The notes: generated by a model from the sequence alone, not told the origin. 9,397 bases of DNA from Pseudomonadota bacterium (GCA_023460715.1 JAEWPH010000084.1:1-9397), one strand, 5' to 3'; shown: positions 1 through 6,016, counted from the first letter of the stretch. A program made the numbers and translations.

Positions 1-337
1 GGAAGAAGGCGCCGTGGTGTTCGATGGCGAGGGGGCCGCCCAGGTGACGGACCGCGCCGGCAGCGTGCTGCAGCGCCTGGGCATCGACATCGGGGCCGCT
101 GCCATGGCGGCCGGCCAGCCCGGCAAGCGCCCGCAGTGCCGCCCGTGCCTGGACTGGAGCGAGCGCCGCCCGCACCTGGCGGGCCGGCTGGGCGCGCTGA
201 TCTGCCAGCACAGTCTGGACAGCGGCTGGCTGCTGCGCGGCACGGGCACCCGGGCCCTGTCGATCACGCCGCGCGGCGCCGTGGCCTTGCGCGACGGGCT
301 GGGTCACGCCCGCTGGGCCGAAGTGGCCGGCGGCTGA
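1..337 (+). CDS. ArsR-family winged-helix transcriptional regulator, C-terminal part (5' end outside window)
   Basis: An open frame runs from base 2 to the TGA at 335-337, giving 111 visible residues with no convincing internal start, so the gene begins left of the window. The visible part holds a Cys-containing segment (CRPCLDW) followed by PHLAGRLGALIC, an amphipathic helix, then LDSGWLL and ALSITPRG. This is the pattern of the C-terminal helix and wing of ArsR-type repressors, in which a conserved 'C-hydrophobic-D-HLAG' motif precedes the final helices. The DNA-recognition helix itself is not in view. Such proteins bind promoters as dimers and release on binding a metal or small ligand; the ligand cannot be inferred here. 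The two cysteines (CxxC) could be a metal site, but the first Cys motif is also conserved in homologues without a known metal role. The gene is convergent with the FAD enzyme, with only 10 bp between the stops. Confidence 0.62.
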   Translation, partial: EEGAVVFDGEGAAQVTDRAGSVLQRLGIDIGAAAMAAGQPGKRPQCRPCLDWSERRPHLAGRLGALICQHSLDSGWLLRGTGTRALSITPRGAVALRDGLGHARWAEVAGG

Positions 338-369
338 GCAGGCCCGTTCAGGCGCCGGGCAGGGCCTGC
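338..369. terminator. Inverted repeat at the convergent gene junction, possible bidirectional terminator
   Basis: A perfect 8-bp inverted repeat, GCAGGCCC at 338-345 and GGGCCTGC at 362-369, encloses a 16-nt loop that itself contains the palindrome GGCGCC. It starts one base after the regulator's stop codon and reaches into the last codons of the opposing FAD gene (stop 348-350). A hairpin here could end transcription from both sides. Neither side has a T-tract, so it is not a classical intrinsic terminator. Confidence 0.35.
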
Positions 370-1604
370 GCGCAGGCGAAGGCGCTGGCCCAGGCCCATT
401 GGAAGTTGTAGCCGCCCAGCCAGCCGGTGATGTCGACGACCTCGCCGATGAAGTACAGGCCCGGCTGCGCTTTGGCTTCCATCGTCTGCTGCGACAGCGC
501 GCGCGTGTCCACGCCGCCCAGCGTCACCTCGGCCTTCTTGTAGCCCTCGGTGCCGGTGGGGGTGAGCTGCCAGCGCGTGAACTGCTCGGCCAGGCGCGCC
601 AGTGCCTTGTCGGCCGCTTCGTTGATGGGGCGCTGCCAATCGGGGCTTTGCTGGGCCCAGGCATCGGCCAGGCGGCTGGGTACGTGCGCGGCGAGTTCGT
701 TGGCGATGAGCTTCTTGGAGCGGGCCTTGCCCTGCGCCAGTGCGTCGGCGATGTCCTTGCCCGGCGCCAGGTCGATGGACAGCGGCGTGCCCGGCTGCCA
801 GTAGCTGGAGATCTGCAGCACGGCCGGACCGGAGAGGCCGCGGTGCGTGAACAGCAGGTCCTCCAGAAAGGCCGTGCGGTCTTTTTTTACCCCGGTGCTG
901 ATCTCGACCGGCAGCGCCAGCCCGGCCAACTGTGCATAGGGTGCCCAGCCGTCGCCGTCGCCGTCGAAGGTGAGCGGCACCAGGCCGGGGCGCCGCTCAA
1001 TGAGCGGGATGTCGAACTGCTGCGCCAGCCGGTAGCCGAAGTCGGTGGCGCCGATCTTCGGGATCGACAGCCCGCCCGTGGCGATGACCAAGCTGCGCGC
1101 CTGCACCGGACCTTGATCGGTATCGATTTGATAGCTACCTGCGCTTGCTGCATCTGCGCTGGAGGCCAAAAAGGTTATTTTTTTCACGCTGCAGGGCTGC
1201 CAGCGCTCCACGCCACCCTCCGCGCACTCGGCCAGCAGCATCTGGATGATGTCCTCGGCCGAGCGGTCGGCAAACAGCTGGCCCTTGTGCTTCTCGTGGT
1301 GCGCGATGCCGTGCCGGTCCATCAACGCGATGAAGTCTGCCGGCGTGTAGCGCGAGAGGGCCGAGCGCGCGAACTGCGGGTTCTGCCCCACGAAGTGCTT
1401 GTGCGGCGCGCGCACGTCCAGGTCGCGGTTGGTGAAGTTGCAGCGGCCGCCGCCCGAGATGCGGATCTTCTCGGCCACCTTCTCGGCGTGGTCGATCAGC
1501 AGCACCTTCAGGCCGCGCTGGCCCGCCTGGGCGGCGCAGAAAAGGCCGGCCGCGCCGGCTCCGATGATGACGGCGTCAAAAAAAGAAGTAGAGGGACGAG
1601 ACAC
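348..1604 (-). CDS. HI0933/YhiN-family NAD(P)/FAD-dependent oxidoreductase (BaiN-like flavoprotein)
   Basis: This encodes a cytosolic two-domain flavoprotein of 418 residues, usual for the family. The N-terminus carries the dinucleotide-binding GAGAAG loop (residues 15-20). The family signature KIRISGGGRCNFTN follows at about 46-59. Further along are ATGGLSIPKIGATDFGY, LLFTHRGLSGPAVLQ, and the C-terminal FAD-contacting segment with GLYFIGEVVDITGWLGGYNFQWA. Members include Bacteroides/Clostridium BaiN and E. coli YhiN; the physiological substrate in proteobacteria is not established, so none is assigned. I chose the GTG at 1604 because it places the Rossmann strand about ten residues in. A TTG at 1625 would add seven residues, and neither start has a clear ribosome site. 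Residues 145-159 are encoded by an interspersed repeat. Three 7-base homopolymer runs lie in the frame. The gene is 66 bp downstream of the sterol desaturase gene on the same strand and may share its transcript. Confidence 0.9.
   Translation of the reverse strand: MSRPSTSFFDAVIIGAGAAGLFCAAQAGQRGLKVLLIDHAEKVAEKIRISGGGRCNFTNRDLDVRAPHKHFVGQNPQFARSALSRYTPADFIALMDRHGIAHHEKHKGQLFADRSAEDIIQMLLAECAEGGVERWQPCSVKKITFLASSADAASAGSYQIDTDQGPVQARSLVIATGGLSIPKIGATDFGYRLAQQFDIPLIERRPGLVPLTFDGDGDGWAPYAQLAGLALPVEISTGVKKDRTAFLEDLLFTHRGLSGPAVLQISSYWQPGTPLSIDLAPGKDIADALAQGKARSKKLIANELAAHVPSRLADAWAQQSPDWQRPINEAADKALARLAEQFTRWQLTPTGTEGYKKAEVTLGGVDTRALSQQTMEAKAQPGLYFIGEVVDITGWLGGYNFQWAWASAFACAQALPGA
1127..1180 (-). 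repeat. Comamonadaceae-type interspersed repeat, copy inside the FAD-enzyme gene
   Basis: Read on the minus strand, this stretch has TTTTTGGCCT, two bases, AGCGC, nine bases, AAGCGC, four bases, then AGCTATCAAA. The copy at 8868-8914 matches it block for block with identical spacing, while the bases between the blocks differ. The GCGC blocks can pair as a short hairpin. It lies wholly within the coding frame of the flavoprotein and encodes about residues 145-159 (FLASSADAASAGSYQ) without interrupting it. The segment joins two parts of the protein between SVKKI and IDTDQGPV, just before the conserved ATGG loop. I recognise the consensus as a short, non-coding repeat scattered through Comamonadaceae genomes, where it is normally intergenic. 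Its function is unknown. Confidence 0.7.
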
Positions 1605-1670
1605 GGGTCGACACGCTGCAGGCAAAGGCGTGATTGTCCACGCCCGGCCGGGGCGGGCTGGGCGCGGCGC
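1605..1670. other. Gap between sterol desaturase and FAD-enzyme genes
   Basis: This 66-bp spacer separates two minus-strand genes. It contains a GC-rich inverted repeat (CGCCC at 1641-1645, GGGCG at 1651-1655, 5-nt loop) but no T-run on the downstream side. Read-through from the desaturase gene therefore seems possible. I see no convincing promoter hexamers for the FAD gene in it. Confidence 0.4.
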
Positions 1671-2807
1671 TCAGCCCTTCCAGGTGAACGGAAACTTCAG
1701 CTGCTGCACGAAGCCGTTGGGCACGTAGTCGCCCTTGACGCCGTAGTCCTTGGGCCACAGCTCGTCGCTCTTCACGGCCGTGCCGAAGAGGTAGTCGAGG
1801 AAGGCGAAATGCGCCGCGTAGTTGCGGTCCAGCGCGGCGTCGTCCTGGCTGTGGTGCCAGTGGTGGAAGTTCGGCGTGACGATCAAATAGCGCAGTGGAC
1901 CGAGGCGCACGCTCACGTTGGCATGGTTGAACACCGCCTGGAAGCCGACGATGACGATGTATGCGTCGATCACTTCCTTGCTGAAGCCCAGCACGTAGAT
2001 GGGCGCGAGCACCAGCGTGCGGGTGATGAGCAGCTCCAGGATGTGCTGGCGCGAGCCGGCCATCCAGTCCATGCTCTTGACGCTGTGGTGCACGGCGTGC
2101 AGACGCCAGAGCGTGGGCACTTCGTGGTAGGCGCGGTGCGTCCAGTACTGCACCAGGTCGGCCACCAGGATGATGAGGAACAGCGCCACCCAGAAGTTCA
2201 GGCCCTGCACCCAGCCGCGGATGCCGTCGTTGGCGGCCCAGCCGAAGAACTTGTGCACCATCAGGTTGGTGGCCAGCAGCACGAAGCCCACCACCATGTG
2301 GTTGACGATGAAGTGGTGGAAGTCGCACTGCCATTCGGCGCGGAAGATGGGCTGGTCCTTGCGGTGGGCGAACAGCTTCTCGATGAAGATGAAGATCAGC
2401 GCGCTGCCCAGCAGGTCCAGGATGAACCAGTCCAGCCCGATGTAGGGCGTGTTGTCGGCGAAGTCGTGCACGGGCACCTTGTGGCCGCCCAGCATGGCGG
2501 AAGACACCACGAGCAGGAAAGCGGCCGAGGACAGCCAGCGCGAGCGGTTGAACAGGATGTTGACCAGCGACAGCCCGCCCGCGACGACCAGCGCGGCGAA
2601 CATGATCATGCGGATCACATCGACGTTGTAGGCCTTGCGCAGCTCCGGTGTGGTCAGGTACTGCGGGAAGTGGAAGGCCAGCACCCCCAGAAAGCACAGG
2701 ATGCCCAGCGAGAGCGCGATCACGCCGGAAATCTTGCCCTTGCCGGGGCGCAGTTCGCCATGGCTGGCGGTGAATTCGTTGAGTTTGTCGAGCATGCGTG
2801 GGTCCAT
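1671..2807 (-). CDS. Sterol desaturase / fatty acid hydroxylase family membrane protein
   Basis: This is a polytopic inner-membrane protein of 378 residues from the ATG at 2807, with the di-iron histidine boxes of the fatty acid hydroxylase superfamily. The boxes are HRAYH at 224-228, HAVHH at 237-241 and HHWHH at 315-319, plus FNHAN around 293-297. The family inserts oxygen or a double bond into lipid or sterol-like substrates using O2 and a di-iron centre; the substrate here is unknown. Hydrophobic segments at roughly 27-47, 64-85, 91-106, 121-144, 166-185 and 203-222 precede the catalytic region. An alternative ATG at 2795 (MLDKLNEF) has a better-placed GGATGG ribosome-site-like sequence, and an in-frame TTG/ATG pair lies at 2849/2846. 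Conservation appears to begin near the inner ATG, so the true start is 2807 or 2795. It is transcribed divergently from the thioesterase gene and heads toward the FAD-enzyme gene. Confidence 0.9.
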   Translation of the reverse strand: MDPRMLDKLNEFTASHGELRPGKGKISGVIALSLGILCFLGVLAFHFPQYLTTPELRKAYNVDVIRMIMFAALVVAGGLSLVNILFNRSRWLSSAAFLLVVSSAMLGGHKVPVHDFADNTPYIGLDWFILDLLGSALIFIFIEKLFAHRKDQPIFRAEWQCDFHHFIVNHMVVGFVLLATNLMVHKFFGWAANDGIRGWVQGLNFWVALFLIILVADLVQYWTHRAYHEVPTLWRLHAVHHSVKSMDWMAGSRQHILELLITRTLVLAPIYVLGFSKEVIDAYIVIVGFQAVFNHANVSVRLGPLRYLIVTPNFHHWHHSQDDAALDRNYAAHFAFLDYLFGTAVKSDELWPKDYGVKGDYVPNGFVQQLKFPFTWKG

Positions 2808-2828
2808 CCCGCGGAAAGATGAGGCGCG

Positions 2829-2834
2829 AGTGTA
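2829..2834 (-). promoter_or_regulatory. Candidate -10 box (TACACT) for the sterol desaturase gene
   Basis: On the minus strand, TACACT at 2834-2829 fits the sigma-70 -10 consensus and lies about 21 bp upstream of the ATG at 2807. No good -35 hexamer sits 16-18 bp upstream. The call rests on the -10 match and on its place in an 80-bp divergent intergenic region. Confidence 0.3.
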
Positions 2835-2875
2835 GCGAAGCAGCATCAAGCATGCCTACATCAGGCGGGCGCTCC

Positions 2876-2881
2876 TAAAAT
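2876..2881 (+). promoter_or_regulatory. Candidate -10 box (TAAAAT) for the acyl-CoA thioesterase gene
   Basis: TAAAAT at 2876-2881 is a near-consensus -10 hexamer standing out in a GC-rich background, only 6 bp before the ATG at 2888. A transcript starting about 7 bp downstream of the box would begin at or next to the start codon. That would give a leaderless or nearly leaderless mRNA, which agrees with the lack of a ribosome-binding site there. The -35 region is weak. Confidence 0.4.
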
Positions 2882-2887
2882 TGATGC

Positions 2888-3394
2888 ATGACAATGAACA
2901 TCCCCGCGCACCAGCTCAGCATGACCGTGCTGATGTCTCCCGACATGGCCAACTTCTCGGGCAACGTGCACGGCGGGGCCGTGCTCAAGCTGCTCGACCA
3001 GGTGGCCTACGCCTGTGCGGCCCGCTATTCGGGCTGCTATGCCGTCACCCTCAGCGTGGACCAGGTCACCTTCCTGCAGCCCATCCACGTGGGCGAACTG
3101 GTGACCTTCCTGGCCAGCGTGAACTACACCGGCCATTCGTCCATGGAGGTCGGCATCAAGGTGGTGGCCGAGGAGATCCGCACGCAGATCGTGCGGCACG
3201 TGAACAGCTGCTTCTTCACCATGGTGGCCGTGGACGAGGCGCGCAAGCCGACGGCCGTGCCGCAGCTGTCGCCCTCCACGCCGGACGAGCGCCGCCGCTG
3301 GGCAGCCGCGCTGCTGCGCAAGGAGCTGCGCAAGGAGCAGGCGGCGCGTTTCGAGCAGGTGCGGCTGGAGGCGGCCGGCCAGGCTGTGGCCTGA
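2888..3394 (+). CDS. Acyl-CoA thioesterase, hotdog fold (YciA/BACH type)
   Basis: This encodes a 168-residue cytosolic enzyme expected to hydrolyse acyl-CoA to free fatty acid and CoA, recycling CoA or trimming acyl-CoA pools. The hotdog signature is clear. GNVHGGAVLKLLDQVAYA spans residues 25-42, with the conserved Asn26, His28-Gly29-Gly30 and Asp37 at the start of the central helix. VDQVTFLQPIHVGELV (58-72) and SMEVGIKV (85-92) follow as the sheet strands lining the active site, then FFTMVAVDEARKPTAVP. The basic C-terminal tail (about 134-168, rich in Arg/Lys/Glu) is helical in character. Length matches single-hotdog family members, which form trimers of dimers. The start is ATG 2888 (MTMNIPAH); an ATG two codons later is a possible alternative. 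No ribosome-binding site is visible. The acyl-chain preference cannot be read from the sequence. Confidence 0.9.
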   Translation: MTMNIPAHQLSMTVLMSPDMANFSGNVHGGAVLKLLDQVAYACAARYSGCYAVTLSVDQVTFLQPIHVGELVTFLASVNYTGHSSMEVGIKVVAEEIRTQIVRHVNSCFFTMVAVDEARKPTAVPQLSPSTPDERRRWAAALLRKELRKEQAARFEQVRLEAAGQAVA

Positions 3395-3414
3395 GCCGTT
3401 CCCTGGATGGCTGA

Positions 3415-3429
3415 CCGGGCCCTGCCCGG
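3415..3429. terminator. Short GC hairpin between convergent genes
   Basis: CCGGGC at 3415-3420 pairs with GCCCGG at 3424-3429 around a 3-nt loop. It lies in the 44-bp gap between the thioesterase stop (3394) and the stop of the opposing P-box/MCP-like gene (3439). No T-tract follows on either strand, so any termination activity is uncertain. Confidence 0.35.
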
Positions 3430-3438
3430 ACTTGCCGC

Positions 3439-4086
3439 TCAGACCGCCGCGCGGCTGCGCCCGGCCAGCGACACGGCCTGCAGGGACAGGCTGTCGATCT
3501 CATGCGTGATGCCCGACAGCACATTGGCCACCACGGCGAATTCGCGCCCATGCTGGCCGGCCCGCGCGGCCATCACCTGGGCGTTGAAGCTCACCACCTT
3601 GGCCTCGCGCGCCACGGTCTGGATGGAAGCCACGATGTGGCTCAGCTCCTGCATCATCGCGTCCGAACGGGCCTTGCTGGACACGTCGAACGCGGTGGTG
3701 GCGGTGTTGAGGGCCTCCAGCGCGCCGTCCACGCTTTCCACCAGCGTGGCCAGGGCCGCTGCGGCGCGGGGGCTGTGGTGTTCGGCCAGGTCCAGCGTGG
3801 TGGCGACCTGGCGGGCGAAGGCGTCGATGGTGGCCGCCACACCCGCAGGGCCGTGGTAGGCCTGGCGGACCGCCTGGGCGCTCTCGGCATCCAGCGTGCG
3901 GGGCGTGTCCACCAGGGAGGCCTGGCTTTGCGTGAACAGGGCGAGGGACTGGCGCGCGGCCTTCAGGTGCGGTTCGCTGCCCTGCGTGGCGAGCATGGTC
4001 TGCAGCACCATGCGCTGCGACAGCATGCGCTGCCGCGCGGCCAGGTTCACGAGGGAGATGGGGCTGGTGCGGAGTGGGGTGGCCAT
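3439..4086 (-). CDS. Soluble PilJ_N (P-box) sensor protein with shortened MCP-like signalling hairpin
   Basis: This 215-residue protein has two recognisable parts. Residues 12-27 (LVNLAARQRMLSQRMV) are the P-box of the type IV pili methyl-accepting transducer N-terminal domain (PilJ_N). It is related to the nitrate/nitrite-binding segment of NarX/NarQ. Residues about 140-200 resemble the tip of the chemoreceptor cytoplasmic hairpin: EAKVVSFNAQVMAARAGQHG, then REFAVVANVL, parallel to the usual LNAAIEAARAGE...GRGFAVVA. No transmembrane segment or signal peptide is visible, so it is probably cytoplasmic, and the hairpin is far shorter than in a full receptor. Two glutamates of the canonical tip are replaced (Met172, Gln178). 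ATG 4086 was chosen because AGGAA lies 4 bp upstream; an upstream in-frame extension to 4131 has no support. It follows cobA by 66 bp on the same strand. A signalling role tied to nitrate is inference. Confidence 0.75.
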   Translation of the reverse strand: MATPLRTSPISLVNLAARQRMLSQRMVLQTMLATQGSEPHLKAARQSLALFTQSQASLVDTPRTLDAESAQAVRQAYHGPAGVAATIDAFARQVATTLDLAEHHSPRAAAALATLVESVDGALEALNTATTAFDVSSKARSDAMMQELSHIVASIQTVAREAKVVSFNAQVMAARAGQHGREFAVVANVLSGITHEIDSLSLQAVSLAGRSRAAV

Positions 4087-4098
4087 GGGGTTCCTGGT

Positions 4099-4109
4099 GC
4101 AGTCACTGC
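4099..4109. promoter_or_regulatory. 11-bp palindrome just upstream of the P-box/MCP-like gene
   Basis: GCAGTCACTGC is a perfect 5-bp inverted repeat around a central C. It lies four bases upstream of the AGGAA ribosome site of the gene starting at 4086. It could be an operator or a small RNA hairpin affecting translation. It is short enough to be chance. Confidence 0.2.
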
Positions 4110-4152
4110 GGCGGTACCTGGCCTCTTGCAAGCCGCGTGCCGAGGTGGCGGG

Positions 4153-4986
4153 TCAGCCGGCCGCGTGCTTCATCAGCGGCAGGGCGCCGGGCGCCTGCGC
4201 CGCGGCCACGCCGCGCACCACGTCGCCGATCACGATCACCGAGGGGCTGCCCAGCTGCTCGCGCTCGATGGTGTGGCACAGCTCGCCCAGCGTGGTGAGC
4301 GCATGGCGCTGGTGCGGCAGGCTCACGTGCTGGATCACCACCACCGGCGTGCTGGGCGGCAGGCCGGTGAGTAGCTCCTGCTGGATGTGCGCCGCGCTGC
4401 TCACCCCCATGTAGATCACCAGCGTGAGCCGGGCGTCGCGGGCCGTGGCCGCGAGCTGGCGCCAGTCGGTGCCGGCGTCGCCGGGCTTGGCGTGGCCGGT
4501 GACGAAGACCACGCCGTGGGCGTGCTCGCGGTGCGTGAGCGGCGTGCCCAGCAGCGTCATGCCGGCCAGCCCGGCGGTGATGCCGTTGATGACCGTGACC
4601 TCGATGCCGGCCGCGCGCAGGTGCTCGACCTCCTCGCCGCCGCGGCCGAAGATGAACGGGTCGCCGCCCTTGAGGCGCACGACGTTCTCGCCCTCGTTCA
4701 CGGCCATGACCATGAGCTTTTCGATGAAGGCCTGCGGCGTGCTCTTGCATCCGCCGCGTTTGCCCACGTGCACGACGCGCGCACCCGGCGCGGCCAGCGC
4801 CACGATCTCGTCGCTCACTAGGTCATCGACCAGCAGCACGGTGGCCGCCTGCAAGGCCTTCAGGGCCTTGATGGTGAGCAGCTCCGGGTCGCCCGGCCCG
4901 GCGCCCACCAGCGTGCAGCTGCCGCGCAGCGCGTTGCCGGCAGGCGTGCCCGCGGTGGAGGAGTGAGAGTCGGTGGTGCCGTTCAT
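4153..4986 (-). CDS. cobA: Uroporphyrinogen-III C-methyltransferase (SUMT)
   Basis: This 277-residue enzyme transfers two methyl groups from S-adenosylmethionine to uroporphyrinogen III (C-2 and C-7), giving precorrin-2, the branch point to siroheme and cobalamin. Motifs run in family order: LVGAGPGDPELLTIKAL at 26-42 (SAM-binding loop), VGKRGGCKSTPQAFI at 74-88, VVRLKGGDPFIFGRGGEE at 102-119, VINGITAGLAG at 132-142, and GTPLTHR. The length fits a stand-alone SUMT. The N-terminal CysG dehydrogenase/ferrochelatase domain is absent, so another enzyme must finish siroheme. The start ATG 4986 overlaps the YbiB stop as ATGA, indicating translational coupling; reading on upstream would run antisense-free but out of frame through ybiB and is not real. 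Its place after nasA suggests dedicated siroheme supply for nitrite reductase. The C-terminus ends in a short family-variable tail (LPLMKHAAG). Confidence 0.95.
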   Translation of the reverse strand: MNGTTDSHSSTAGTPAGNALRGSCTLVGAGPGDPELLTIKALKALQAATVLLVDDLVSDEIVALAAPGARVVHVGKRGGCKSTPQAFIEKLMVMAVNEGENVVRLKGGDPFIFGRGGEEVEHLRAAGIEVTVINGITAGLAGMTLLGTPLTHREHAHGVVFVTGHAKPGDAGTDWRQLAATARDARLTLVIYMGVSSAAHIQQELLTGLPPSTPVVVIQHVSLPHQRHALTTLGELCHTIEREQLGSPSVIVIGDVVRGVAAAQAPGALPLMKHAAG

Positions 4987-5912
4987 GGGGTTGTCTCCGC
5001 AGTGGTCTGCGTGCTCAATTGCAAGATGTGTTCCACCTGCCGGGCCAGCGCGGGCGGCACGGGCAGGTCGCCGTCCAGCACGCGGCGCGTGTAGCCGGCG
5101 GTGGTCCGTACGTCGATCTCGGTGGGCAGGCCGGGCACGTCCGCGGCGGTGCCGGGCTGCTGCTCCTGCACCACGCGGTGCGTGCCGTGCAGGAAGGCGT
5201 CGTAGCGCGGCGTGCGCCGCGGATCGGCGGCCACTTCCCCTTCGAGTCCGCGGGAGAGCAAGGCGTTCAGCCGCAGCGTGGTGAAGGTGTTGCAGAGCAT
5301 GTCGAAGTACTCCGGATGCGTGAAGCTGGTGACCACCAGCGCCGGACCCGCGCACGGATTGAGCAGCTTGGTCACGCTATGCCCGGGATTGCGCAATCCC
5401 ACCACCTCGCGCACCGCGAGCAGGCGTGCCAGGCCGGCATGCAGCAATTCGGTGCGCAGGTGCGCAACCTGCCCGGGTGCTATGGCCTGAGGAGCATCCA
5501 GCGCAGGCACGCCAAGCGCTTCCAGCACGTCGGACGCCAGAATGCGGCGTGCTTCGGTGCGCATGCCGTGCAGCAGCACGGGCAGGCCTTCGCGGGCCAG
5601 CAGCAGGGCCAGCAGCGGGGTGAGCACCGGCAGCTTGCGCGCGCCGTTGTAGCTGGGCAGCACGATGACCGGCCGGCCCGGCGCGCCGCCGGACACGCGC
5701 GCGATGCGGGCGTGCACGGCGTCCAGAAAGCCGCACATCTCTTCGGCCGTCTCGCCCTTGATGCGCATGGCGATGCAGAAGGCGCCGATCTCCAGGTCGG
5801 TCACGTGGCCGTCGAGCACCTGGCCGAACAGGTCGGCCGCCTGCTCGCGGCTGAGCGCCTTGGCGCCGCGCGCGCCGCGGCCGATCTCTTTCAGGTAGTG
5901 GCTGATGGCCAT
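4983..5912 (-). CDS. ybiB: YbiB/TrpD2-family protein (anthranilate phosphoribosyltransferase-like, DNA-binding)
   Basis: This 309-residue protein has the TrpD-like fold. A small helical N-terminal domain (residues 1-75) includes SREQAADLFGQVLDG and DLEIGAFCIAMRIKGET. An alpha/beta domain follows, with VLLHGMRTEA (112-121) and GLRNPGHSVTKLLNPCAGP (172-190). The glycine-rich phosphoribosyl-pyrophosphate motif of true TrpD (GTGGD type) is replaced by LPSYNGARKLP (85-95). That argues against the tryptophan-pathway reaction and for the TrpD2/YbiB subfamily. E. coli YbiB from this subfamily binds nucleic acid without strong sequence specificity. ATG 5912 (MAISHYLKEI) is preferred to the TTG at 5918; there is no strong ribosome site. 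The stop overlaps the cobA start by 4 bp. Placement between nasA and cobA recurs, as I recall, in related betaproteobacteria, but what it does for nitrate assimilation is unknown. Confidence 0.87.
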   Translation of the reverse strand: MAISHYLKEIGRGARGAKALSREQAADLFGQVLDGHVTDLEIGAFCIAMRIKGETAEEMCGFLDAVHARIARVSGGAPGRPVIVLPSYNGARKLPVLTPLLALLLAREGLPVLLHGMRTEARRILASDVLEALGVPALDAPQAIAPGQVAHLRTELLHAGLARLLAVREVVGLRNPGHSVTKLLNPCAGPALVVTSFTHPEYFDMLCNTFTTLRLNALLSRGLEGEVAADPRRTPRYDAFLHGTHRVVQEQQPGTAADVPGLPTEIDVRTTAGYTRRVLDGDLPVPPALARQVEHILQLSTQTTAETTP

Positions 5913-6016
5913 GGGCAATGTGCGAAATGGGAAGCGGGAAACAAAGGGTGCATATTGTCCCGGATCTTTGATAACCAGCCGTTATATCCGTGTGGTGGAG
6001 CGTGACGGCAGAAGCG
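5913..6016 (-). promoter_or_regulatory. nasA-ybiB intergenic region with a dyad and possible internal promoter
   Basis: This 104-bp region is visibly more AT-rich than its neighbours. It contains an inverted repeat ATAAC-N5-GTTAT at 5971-5985. About 14 bp further downstream in the minus direction is CAATAT (5957-5952), a passable -10 box; I find no good -35. The dyad would then be centred near -33, where a regulator could act. A second, weaker inverted repeat (TGACG 6003-6007, CGTCA 6015-6019) overlaps the nasA stop codon. Whether ybiB-cobA has its own promoter or depends on nasA read-through cannot be decided from the sequence. Confidence 0.35.

Noticed and set aside
399..2822. An 807-codon plus-strand open frame antisense to the FAD enzyme and the sterol desaturase
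   Set aside because: It covers two well-recognised genes, has composition typical of antisense frames in GC-rich DNA (HH, VV, QR runs), and shows no family motif.
4987..5355. A 123-codon N-terminal extension of the cobA frame
   Set aside because: It lies out of frame inside ybiB, has low-complexity Arg/Ala/His composition, and the ATG at 4986 gives a normal SUMT length and a classical ATGA coupling.
5967..5985. FNR/Anr box in the nasA-ybiB gap (TTGAT half-site)
   Set aside because: TTGAT is present at 5968-5972, but the required ATCAA partner at 4-nt spacing is absent, and the true symmetry is ATAAC-N5-GTTAT.
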